NCBI GenBank assembly: GCA_902388495.1
Contig: CABMPP010000011.1
Coordinates: forward strand, 39,694 to 103,693
Reading direction: 5' to 3'
Length of the DNA: 64,000 nt
Origin: an uncultured Bacteroides sp.
GTDB taxonomy: Bacteria; Bacteroidota; Bacteroidia; Bacteroidales; Bacteroidaceae
This document shows, piece by piece, positions 57,001 through 64,000 of this stretch. Numbering within the stretch: the stretch's first letter is position 1; each line of letters starts with the position of its first letter. A program made the position numbers and the translations under genes. Below the pieces are notes generated by a model. It did not search any database and was not told the DNA's origin. It was given only the letters and a program-made list of their open reading frames with translations.

Positions 57001-58651
57001 ATCCGACTATGATATTGGAGACATGTGGGTCAACGCTACATATTCTACTTTGTACGATAATGATTCGCTTGTGTGTATCAAGGCAAAGAAAGCCGGAGAA
57101 GCATTCAGCATCGCTCACTGGCGTGCATCTACCAAGGTGACCTCCTCCTACATCAAACAGATGGAGGATAAGATAGAAGCAGCTGTGCAGGTGACCGGTG
57201 TTGATAAGGATGGTAACATCATTTCGATTAACAAGAACGGTTTGGTGCTCACGAAGGACTTCTCGGCCCTCATGTCCTCCTATGCTGATGATGCCGGTGT
57301 TGTCAGCAAAGCTGAGATTGCAACCTTTATTTCCGATGCAAACGGGAAGTTCACTTCAAACGCCGTAATCCGCGCCGATAAGATTGACTTCATCGGCAAG
57401 ACCATGATTAACGGAAAGTTCGTCGTTGACACCAACGGGCATGTGACGATGACCGACTTTACGGCTAACAACGGTGTATTTAATGGTACAGTGAATGCTA
57501 CTGACGGAGAGTTCAACGGTACAGTCTACGCCACTGCCGGATCATTCCAAAATGTGACTGTAAGCAATATCAATAGTCCGGGTGATCCGTTCCATATTGA
57601 CCAATGGGGCTATCTAAATGCCCGCAGCATGGGAGTAGATAATGCAACCATATCCGGCGAAATCACCGCGACAAATGCGACCTTCAAGTACGGTTCATTC
57701 CAGCAAGGAGTATTTGAGAACATAACTCTGAAAAAGAGCATTAACACCCCGTCTGACAACCTCTATATTGATGCTGTTGGCGCTGTTACTGTAAAGGGTA
57801 CAATTACCGCTACAGACGGAACATTTAACGGCAAAGTAAACGCTACTTCCGGGTCGTTTCAGAATGTCTCAGTAAAGAACATCAATACGGCAGCAGACCC
57901 CTTCTATATTGATTCTGTAGGCATTTTCCACGGGAAGAATGTAGTCGTAGAAAGTGGTACGTTTAATGGCATAATTACATCAATATCAGGTAATATGGGC
58001 GGCTGGATAATTGATGCTGATAGCATTCACAAAAATAATATAGTACTTGGAGCTGACGGATCAATATACAATAGTAACGGTGCTTGGTACTTAGGGAATG
58101 ATAATACCGGCTATCTGGTAAATAGAAATATTTCTTGGAATGCATCCGGCGATATCACCATGAACAATGTCACAGCTAATAATTTCATTGTCAATAGCGG
58201 AGAATTTAAAGGAAGGGTTTCTATCGCTAATAAAATACTATTGGAAAACGATGGTAGCGGCAGTTTGGCGAGTGGTAATATAACTTGGGATGATAAAGGT
58301 TTGGCTGAATTTGTAGGAACCATAAAATCATCATCTTCTTCTGGAGGTAACTATGTTGTTGTAGGGGTTGATAAGCTATCTAGTACTCCTGGAGCAGAAG
58401 ATAATGGGTTGAAAATATATGATGGTCAAGGTAATCAAGTTGGAGCATTTGGATATATCACAGGGCTTGATATTGGTGGAAAAATGGGGATGGTACTTCG
58501 AGATGATAATGAGCAAATTATTATTAGATCCGACTCTCTATACTTACAACATACTTCTGGTGGTAATATATACTCTGTAGAAATATCGCCGCTTATTGGT
58601 ATTAAATTCTATGAGAATTTCAATCTTACCAAAACTTATAGCAGGAAATAA
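54098..58651 (+). CDS. tail-tip/fibre protein (phage tail spike-like)
   Basis: This 1517-residue protein has an N-terminal tail-hub-like region (about 1-500, FRGVLDASMGG...AKIYDIVDMSY), a coiled-coil stretch of repeated ELGN-x-NTGL units (about 810-865) and a C-terminal beta-helix-like region with repeats of the form ATDGEFNGTVYATAGSFQNV (about 1125-1330). It is likely the receptor-contacting tip of the tail. Confidence 0.75.
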   Translation: MIDIKDIQGNIRFSIGFNPGAKGKFSMKKEDYIVLPFNSNSPIDFQVGDYVDLRGVLDASMGGKLAKIYDIVDMSYPKYNTSTAGYEYELRLDAYYIKWKTKIFKYTPEVGGQEASWNLTASLDVQMGVFLRNLKALGYTYEGKDFEFSIDSTVENSAKLMSYDNTNLLDAVFSMADKWGCDCWVTDHVINFGRCEFSDAVTIELGKEAKDMTRSNSKGTYATRIYPFGSTRNIPTNYRLVDSSMVVGGIVQKRLMLPAGTPYIDAYEGITDLEAIEAVVVFDDIYPHRVGTISDVTSYESEVENEDGTKTKATFYRFKDSGINFSKDYILEGNELKIKFESGKLNGMEFGVMFNPLGLTEKNDDGSWNPDAQLWEIVLNEDYGRPLPDEVLLPENGNTYVLSGWNAEKIEELGLIASAEKELLATAKKYLAKLSIDDGTYTATLNSIWVHEDQINHSFDIGQRINLINPAYFKNGRQSRVIGFEIKLDIPYDSPQYTIGESAAYSRISDIEGKVEELTFKGQTFTSSGGSNIYVIKTNDSTAASNFNVFSALRTLRMFLRKNAPDEAEEIITFLKGLLIGKNGSGITLREDGTSQAVVDRLYVKIKAVFDELQVKKATHVGGEQIITHAGMKCVRVEELASVYRCYFLAEQDGEAIANEFSVGSLAQAKECNIVEGTTLNASNRYYWREVMAVGRDYIDVSKSICDEGSDVPAAGDDIIGLGHRTDVDLQSAIVLSSTNETSPSITLYTGINDFNLTKKDIISFGVNKSTSSAYMRVYGDAYIGARDESSYLKYTKDGLVIKAKSILTASGKDVETELGNFDTELGNINTGLGDVNAGLGNLSTDLGNLNTGLSNLNKEVGNLGADIDDLRNVSDKLMVIWEGDYLPTLTNAPASDWKDEESKSLHEGDLFYNTSKNPAVGGGRCYRWEVLSTGVYAWNEITDKDTIAALEAAASKKRVFLTQPTTASDYDIGDMWVNATYSTLYDNDSLVCIKAKKAGEAFSIAHWRASTKVTSSYIKQMEDKIEAAVQVTGVDKDGNIISINKNGLVLTKDFSALMSSYADDAGVVSKAEIATFISDANGKFTSNAVIRADKIDFIGKTMINGKFVVDTNGHVTMTDFTANNGVFNGTVNATDGEFNGTVYATAGSFQNVTVSNINSPGDPFHIDQWGYLNARSMGVDNATISGEITATNATFKYGSFQQGVFENITLKKSINTPSDNLYIDAVGAVTVKGTITATDGTFNGKVNATSGSFQNVSVKNINTAADPFYIDSVGIFHGKNVVVESGTFNGIITSISGNMGGWIIDADSIHKNNIVLGADGSIYNSNGAWYLGNDNTGYLVNRNISWNASGDITMNNVTANNFIVNSGEFKGRVSIANKILLENDGSGSLASGNITWDDKGLAEFVGTIKSSSSSGGNYVVVGVDKLSSTPGAEDNGLKIYDGQGNQVGAFGYITGLDIGGKMGMVLRDDNEQIIIRSDSLYLQHTSGGNIYSVEISPLIGIKFYENFNLTKTYSRK

Positions 58652-58667
58652 ACTAAATATATGAATT

Positions 58668-58949
58668 ATGAAAATCAATTTTAAGAAATTGGAGGCGGAA
58701 ACCTCCTTCAACGGTGATAAAAAGTCTTTCGACGTAACTGAAGATGTTGGTAATTTAATGAAGTACAACGGTACCATCTTATTGGATATCGGCTTTGAAA
58801 AGTTGGCAGAGGAAATTTTCTTTTCCAAAGGTGAAGTGGAAATTCCCGAACGTTATCGCAAGGCTCTTGAAGCCGTAATACGTAATTCAGGCCTGCTTGC
58901 ATGTATCAAGCGGGAACTCGTTAACCAATTAAACCCAAAGGAGGCATAA
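58668..58949 (+). CDS. hypothetical tail-region protein (93 aa)
   Basis: This protein (MKINFKKLEAETSFNGDKKS, ERYRKALEAVIRNSGLLACI) is in the tail block. A strong Shine-Dalgarno AAAGGAGG for the next gene lies in its last codons. Function unknown. Confidence 0.6.
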   Translation: MKINFKKLEAETSFNGDKKSFDVTEDVGNLMKYNGTILLDIGFEKLAEEIFFSKGEVEIPERYRKALEAVIRNSGLLACIKRELVNQLNPKEA

Positions 58950-58950
58950 T

Positions 58951-59235
58951 ATGGAATTTACAGGTGATGTAATCAAGACCGGTCAGTCTGCAATTGGTGA
59001 TTTCAGACTGAACTACTCAATCTCATACAATGGAGAAAATCAAGTGACTAACCTTGAAGCACAAATCAAGAAGGAGTCTAAAGAAATGACCCGAAACATA
59101 GGTAGTATCTCTTATGTAGCATCTACAAAGCGATATGCCTTTTCCTTGTTTGATGCGACTACCTCGGAAGAGCGCACAGCAATGTTTGATGACTTTGAGA
59201 AAACTTTGGCAGAGGTGTCATGCTCAAATACATAA
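58951..59235 (+). CDS. hypothetical tail-region protein (94 aa)
   Basis: A beta-rich protein (LNYSISYNGENQVTNLEAQI). It is preceded by a strong Shine-Dalgarno and overlaps the next gene by 16 bp. Function unknown. Confidence 0.6.
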   Translation: MEFTGDVIKTGQSAIGDFRLNYSISYNGENQVTNLEAQIKKESKEMTRNIGSISYVASTKRYAFSLFDATTSEERTAMFDDFEKTLAEVSCSNT

Positions 59236-59429
59236 AGTTCCGCATCCACGGAGGGCAGAAAGACGAGGACGGGGTAACCCGTCGCGCTGATATCCGGATG
59301 ATTGAGAGTACCATGACACCATTGGAGTGTAATGAACTGCCGATCATCCTGAATGCTCTTGCCGGAACGAAAGATTTAGTTGAGGAACGTCAGAACGGAT
59401 TCCCGTATACGTTCCCGATGACTTTTTAA
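59220..59429 (+). CDS. hypothetical small protein (69 aa)
   Basis: A small protein (MLKYIKFRIHGGQKDEDGVT) ending FPYTFPMTF, overlapping the previous gene. Function unknown. Confidence 0.55.
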   Translation: MLKYIKFRIHGGQKDEDGVTRRADIRMIESTMTPLECNELPIILNALAGTKDLVEERQNGFPYTFPMTF

Positions 59430-59446
59430 CTGATATAATTAGGGAT

Positions 59447-62400
59447 ATGGAAGATATATCTGGACTTGGTAATAAGGTAGAGAACGGCGGGATTAACCGG
59501 AACGGGAAGCTGACAGCAGATGAATTCAATAAACTTATTCGTGCTGTCACGGAGTTGCAGGAAGGCGGCAGCGGGCTTGTGATTGGCACAACTCCTGGCA
59601 CGGCCTACGATGGCGGTTCCGGTGCAGCACTTGAACAACTTGTCCGGGAACTGAGTGGTGGTGCCGGGACGATGTATAGCGTGTACGTGCGAAACAATAT
59701 GGAATCATTGGGATTCGCCAGCCAATACGGCGAAGAGTGCGTGCTTGACTTTACGTTTGTGTCGCAATATCGGGATGACATCAGTGAGCCGTATAAAGCC
59801 ACGGGTGAACTCGGTTTGTGTACTATCATGGTCAAGAATGCCAAATATGCGGATTTCACCGTAGTCAAGCAAATGGAGGTTTCTTCCGGCGTGTCTATCA
59901 AGCAGGATGTTTCGGAATGGCTATCATCCGGTAGCAACAACATTAAGATCACCATCAAAGGCGAAAACACTGATAAAACTACTGCACCGGTAACGTACAT
60001 CGTACAGTTGACATCACTCGGCATTAGCGCACCGAACTTTGCATGGTGGACGGCCTTCGCCGGTAGTATCTCCATCCCGATGATCATCAACGGCAACATC
60101 AACAAGACGCTGCACGTGACGGTCACCGGTACCGGATATAATAAGAGCTACGATAAGGTGATAGGTACTGCCGTATACCTTGATACTCCGTACATTTATA
60201 CGTTGGAGCATCCGGGAGCCACGGGAGTATACAATGTGAGTTTCTATCTTTCCAATTCGGACAATACTATCCAGACGAAAGCCGTATCAGTCAATATTAT
60301 GTGTATCAAGACGGCTGGCGAATCCGTGAAGTTGATGTGTGTAAACAATGTGGCAGAGCTGCTTACCAACTGGCAGGATAACACTCTATTCAACTATGCC
60401 ATCTACGACGGGTTATCGGCATTGACAGATGCACGGTTTTCGGTTACCAAAGATGATCAGGAAGTCTTTTATTCGGAGAACAACGCCATTGTCACGAATG
60501 CCAAGAATACGTTAGTTTATCCGATGGAGGTCGAGACCGACGATGACAGGAACTTCGAGGTTATCGTGAAAGCAACGAGCGGGAACACGGCTTTGATATC
60601 TCCCATCACAATAGCCGTCAACAACTCACTTGGCTACTCCGCGACAGCAGGTGCAGTACTATACATCAATCCAAAGACTCGCAGCAATTCTCAGACCAAC
60701 TATAAAAGCGTCGTCAACGAGGTGGATAAGTCCACCATCCCTGTTACTTGGCAAAACCTTAACTGGGGAAACGACGGCTGGGGAACGGACGAAGACGGAG
60801 TGAAGATTCTGAAAATATTCGCCCGAAGCAAAGCAATCATTGACTACCAGCCCTTCGCCACGGAAGCCGCGCGTCGCGGTAAGACTATCGAGATCGATTA
60901 TAAGGTGAAAAACGCCGCAGATGCCAGCAAGGACATTATCACCATTGCGGAAAACAATGTAGGTTTGCGGGTATCAGGCGAAAATATCTCCATGTTTTCC
61001 CAGTCGAGACATGACAGCACTACGCAGGATGTGCCTATCGACAACGATGTACGCCAACGTTTGACGGTAACTGTGATGCCTGATGCTTACGGTAACGCAG
61101 GCTTTAACCTCGTATGTATCTACATCGACGGGAGGAAGAACAGACAGTACGCATATCTGAGCAATGATTACTTCCGCAACAACGGTAAGATAACGCTTGG
61201 AAATGATTACGCGAACCTTTACCTGTACGGCTTACGCGTCTATGACGCTGCACTGACAGAAGAAGCGGTGCATAAGAATTTCATCAATCAGCTTACAACT
61301 ACGGATGAGAAGTTGATTGAGAAAGAAGCCAATGATGTGAAGGATGCGGAAGGCGTTAATGTTGATTTTGAAGCAACAAAAAAAAGGAAAAATGTTTTTG
61401 TTATCGACCAGCCATTCCCAAATCTGAATAACCCTGCCGGTGTTTATGGAAACCTTGAAGTCTTCTTCAAAGAAAAGCCGATGTATAATTTTCATTGGTT
61501 GAATTTACTGATTGAAGGTCAAGGAACATCATCAAAGAAATATTATGAGTGGAACGTTCGTCTCAAGGCGAATGCGATGAAAGATGCATTGGGGAATAAA
61601 ATAAAATCCCTTGTGACCTACGCTGACGGTACAACTGAACTTGGTAAGGTACGCATGTTTGAGGGTGTGCCGAAGGCCAGTAAACTGACTGCGAAGAAGA
61701 ACTGGGCAAGCTCCATGCAAGACCATAAGGCCGGCAGCGTGGCCGCCTACACCGATTTATTCAAAGCGCTTGGTCTGAAAAATGAGGCAATGGAAGAGGA
61801 TAATGATGTACGTGTCTCTGTATATCAAGAGCCGTTTATTGGTTTTTCAAAGTCTGTTAATGAAGAGGGTCAGGATGTATATACGTGTATGGGAGAATTT
61901 ACCTTCGGCCCGGATAAGGGGGATGCCGCTTGCTTTGGTTATGACACCGATAAATTCCCGAACCTGATATCTGTGGAAGGTTCGGATAATGCTCCGCTCG
62001 GGGCTTTGTTCCGCGTGCCTTGGAATCGCAGTAAATCATATTGGGCATACAACGCTGATGAAGAGGCATTCCAGTACAACAATACCAATTGTTGGGACTT
62101 CGATGCGGGCGAATTGAATGCAGACGAGACAGAACCTATATCTACGCAAAAATGGGTTGACGCCTACAATGCGGTCTATCAGTGTAATAACCGAATCCAG
62201 CCGTTTAACGGCACGTTGGATGAACTGAATGCTCAGGTCACCGCCTATCGTAGTACGGGTTATGAGTACTGGATTGCGAAGGCAGGAGATGCAAACCTGT
62301 ATAACCTGTACTATTATGAGGCCGCAGAGGGAAAGTTTATTTCATCTGATGTGGGCGATGGTGCTATCAATTTGCGCACACAGCTTGCGGCTTATCTTCC

Positions 62401-64000
62401 TTCTGATTTATCCGGTTACAGTTCGTATGAGATAAACGGATTCTTCAGCGTTGCACGTGTGCAGTTGTTCCGTGCTACTGTCCCGGAGTACTTCGACATC
62501 CCGGATGCAGTATTTCACCACAACTTTACAGAGTTTATTGCCGGTACCGACAACCGGGCAAAGAATACCTACCCCTATTGCTTCGGGAACGACGGGAGCA
62601 AGTGGAAGTGGCGTCAGGATGACCTCGATACAATTATGCCTATTGATAATCAAGGTCAGGACAGAAAACCATACTATTGCGAAATGCACGACTTTTACGA
62701 TAACGGCCAGCCCGTTTGGAACGGTGAGACATCCGTGTTCTGGAATATGCTCGAACTGGCTTATTCCGCGGAAATCGCTGCCGGTATGAAGAAGATGTTG
62801 TCTGCAATGGAGAGTCTTAGCGGGCAGTCATCCGGAACACCTTATGACAAGGTGTACGGCTTTTACAGGAAGTATTATCTCGGAATAAAAGACTACTTCC
62901 CCGCCACTCTTGTAAACGCCGACGCGAAACGGTACGAGATAGCCAAGATAGCCTATGACAAGGGACAGTATACGAATGATACCGACCCAATCACGCAGAG
63001 CCACGGTGATTTCCGCTCCGCTGAAACCGCGTGGATGAAGAAGCGTATCATGTACATCATGTCGAAGTACAACTACGGGCTATTTAGCGCTGACGGCACC
63101 GACACTATCATCGTTCGTGCAGCCGGTGATCTGATCGATTACGAGATAACTCCCGCTTTTGACATGTACCCTGCCATCGCTAACGGTACATCTATCGTAC
63201 AAGGAGCGCGAACCAAAGCCGGTGAAGCCTGCAAGATAACTATCGACCTCGGAGGAAGTGCCGACCAGCAGAATGCCATCCAGGGAGCGAGTTGGTTGCA
63301 AAGCATCGGTGATTGGCACAAGAAGAATGTTTCAGGCACCATGATCGTGCGTGGCAAGCGCCTTACCGATCTTATCCTTGGAAGCAAGACCGAAAGCATT
63401 GTTATCTCCATTACTGGGCTCACGTTATCAGACTGTGGCAGCATGCAGAAGGTAGTTGTATCTAACATCAAGACCTTGCAAGGTGCGCTTGACCTCAGTG
63501 CCTGCCAAAATATCCGCGAGATATATGCTGACGGCACGAACCTCAGCCAAATCAAAGTGCCGGAAGGCGGTAGCTTGGAAGTGATCGAATACCCGGCCAA
63601 CAACAAGTATATCAATTTCAAGAACTTCCCTCTGCTTACCACTGACGGCCTGCGTATCGGCCAGTGCGCGCCCAATGTCACAGACTTTTGGGTTGAAAAC
63701 TGCCCGTTGCTGGCTCCCATGAAGCTGCTCTCCGACATCATAGAGGCGCAACAATCTCAGAGTGTCAGTCACGCCCTGAAGCACATCCGCGCCGTCGGTT
63801 TTACTGAAGAGTATTACACCGCCGATGCACTCGACATGCTGGCGTTGCTTTCAGATGGAAGCTATTCTGGTTTGTCCGCCGAAGGACTTGCTGGCGAAGA
63901 CCCTATACCCGTGCTGGAAGGTACTATCACGGTACATTCTAAGTACTATCAGGACTCGGTGGATGCACTACGGAGCGTCTTCACAAGGCTGAATTTGGTG
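59447..64000 (+). CDS. giant tail fibre/adhesin-like protein, incomplete at the window end
   Basis: The frame is open from ATG 59447 to the last base (1518 codons). It begins MEDISGLGNKVENGGINRNG, with Ig-like and LamG-like beta domains in the first half (for example IEIDYKVKNAADASKDIITI and VYDAALTEEAVHKNF), then mixed regions. It is likely a host-recognition fibre or baseplate adhesin. The C-terminus is missing, so neither size nor domain end is known. Confidence 0.75.
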   Translation, partial: MEDISGLGNKVENGGINRNGKLTADEFNKLIRAVTELQEGGSGLVIGTTPGTAYDGGSGAALEQLVRELSGGAGTMYSVYVRNNMESLGFASQYGEECVLDFTFVSQYRDDISEPYKATGELGLCTIMVKNAKYADFTVVKQMEVSSGVSIKQDVSEWLSSGSNNIKITIKGENTDKTTAPVTYIVQLTSLGISAPNFAWWTAFAGSISIPMIINGNINKTLHVTVTGTGYNKSYDKVIGTAVYLDTPYIYTLEHPGATGVYNVSFYLSNSDNTIQTKAVSVNIMCIKTAGESVKLMCVNNVAELLTNWQDNTLFNYAIYDGLSALTDARFSVTKDDQEVFYSENNAIVTNAKNTLVYPMEVETDDDRNFEVIVKATSGNTALISPITIAVNNSLGYSATAGAVLYINPKTRSNSQTNYKSVVNEVDKSTIPVTWQNLNWGNDGWGTDEDGVKILKIFARSKAIIDYQPFATEAARRGKTIEIDYKVKNAADASKDIITIAENNVGLRVSGENISMFSQSRHDSTTQDVPIDNDVRQRLTVTVMPDAYGNAGFNLVCIYIDGRKNRQYAYLSNDYFRNNGKITLGNDYANLYLYGLRVYDAALTEEAVHKNFINQLTTTDEKLIEKEANDVKDAEGVNVDFEATKKRKNVFVIDQPFPNLNNPAGVYGNLEVFFKEKPMYNFHWLNLLIEGQGTSSKKYYEWNVRLKANAMKDALGNKIKSLVTYADGTTELGKVRMFEGVPKASKLTAKKNWASSMQDHKAGSVAAYTDLFKALGLKNEAMEEDNDVRVSVYQEPFIGFSKSVNEEGQDVYTCMGEFTFGPDKGDAACFGYDTDKFPNLISVEGSDNAPLGALFRVPWNRSKSYWAYNADEEAFQYNNTNCWDFDAGELNADETEPISTQKWVDAYNAVYQCNNRIQPFNGTLDELNAQVTAYRSTGYEYWIAKAGDANLYNLYYYEAAEGKFISSDVGDGAINLRTQLAAYLPSDLSGYSSYEINGFFSVARVQLFRATVPEYFDIPDAVFHHNFTEFIAGTDNRAKNTYPYCFGNDGSKWKWRQDDLDTIMPIDNQGQDRKPYYCEMHDFYDNGQPVWNGETSVFWNMLELAYSAEIAAGMKKMLSAMESLSGQSSGTPYDKVYGFYRKYYLGIKDYFPATLVNADAKRYEIAKIAYDKGQYTNDTDPITQSHGDFRSAETAWMKKRIMYIMSKYNYGLFSADGTDTIIVRAAGDLIDYEITPAFDMYPAIANGTSIVQGARTKAGEACKITIDLGGSADQQNAIQGASWLQSIGDWHKKNVSGTMIVRGKRLTDLILGSKTESIVISITGLTLSDCGSMQKVVVSNIKTLQGALDLSACQNIREIYADGTNLSQIKVPEGGSLEVIEYPANNKYINFKNFPLLTTDGLRIGQCAPNVTDFWVENCPLLAPMKLLSDIIEAQQSQSVSHALKHIRAVGFTEEYYTADALDMLALLSDGSYSGLSAEGLAGEDPIPVLEGTITVHSKYYQDSVDALRSVFTRLNLV

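Overview
The window is a Bacteroides-type chromosome (order Bacteroidales) carrying most of a siphovirus-like prophage. The host assignment rests on the housekeeping proteins (PyrB, PBP1A, KdsB, Prs, a fused DUF5112/DUF5113-type sensor kinase, AbgT, RpiA) and on promoters of the Bacteroides form TTTG-N19-TAnnTTTG, two of which match perfectly (15291-15321 and 40944-40974). The left prophage boundary is placed just after an intact tRNA-Arg(TCT) at 15338-15411. The right end lies beyond the window.

Host part (1-15411): partial pyrB (-); a + strand run mrcA, folK-like, kdsB, M16-like protein; a secreted protein with 14 MORN repeats; prs (-); a 1448-residue double-module membrane sensor kinase with its response regulator; an AbgT transporter; convergent rpiA and a 56-residue protein; tRNA-Arg.

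Prophage immunity and early part (about 15.4-29 kb): leftward genes for a lipoprotein, a predicted EVE-like/PD-(D/E)XK nuclease and an S24 repressor. A divergent control region holds three CTAA-N5-TTAG palindromes. Rightward come many small genes, a LuxR-type HTH, a MerR-type HTH, a RecE-like exonuclease, two HNH proteins, a replication initiator gene with 12-bp-spaced iterons inside it (probable origin) and a DnaC-like loader. Two tRNA-shaped elements with disrupted anticodon arms and two identical 88-bp copies of a structured intergenic element also lie here.

Middle part (29-37 kb): tyrosine integrase, YopX-like protein, MazG-like protein, a second repressor (XRE with zinc ribbon) with its own operator region, a string of tiny genes separated by stable hairpins, an initiator-type tRNA with a GAC anticodon, an ASCH protein, and a PAPS-reductase-like/ParB-like pair.

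Late part (37-64 kb): small and large terminase, portal, a HigBA toxin-antitoxin cassette with its own promoter, scaffold, decoration protein, major capsid, head-tail connectors, major tail protein, tail chaperones with a probable -1 frameshift, a 2155-residue tape measure, distal tail protein, a 1517-residue tail-tip/fibre protein, and a >1518-residue adhesin-like protein cut by the window end. Terminators within this series probably set expression steps.

Most unusual observation: the tRNA at 35254-35326 has initiator-tRNA hallmarks (C1 opposite A72, A11:U24, A73) but anticodon GAC, which reads GUC/GUU. At least two prophage genes (portal, and a small basic protein ending at 35898) have coding frames that begin at GTC with no usable ATG, and the integrase may be a third. 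A phage-supplied initiator tRNA that licenses GUC starts is an inference, but it makes directly testable predictions.
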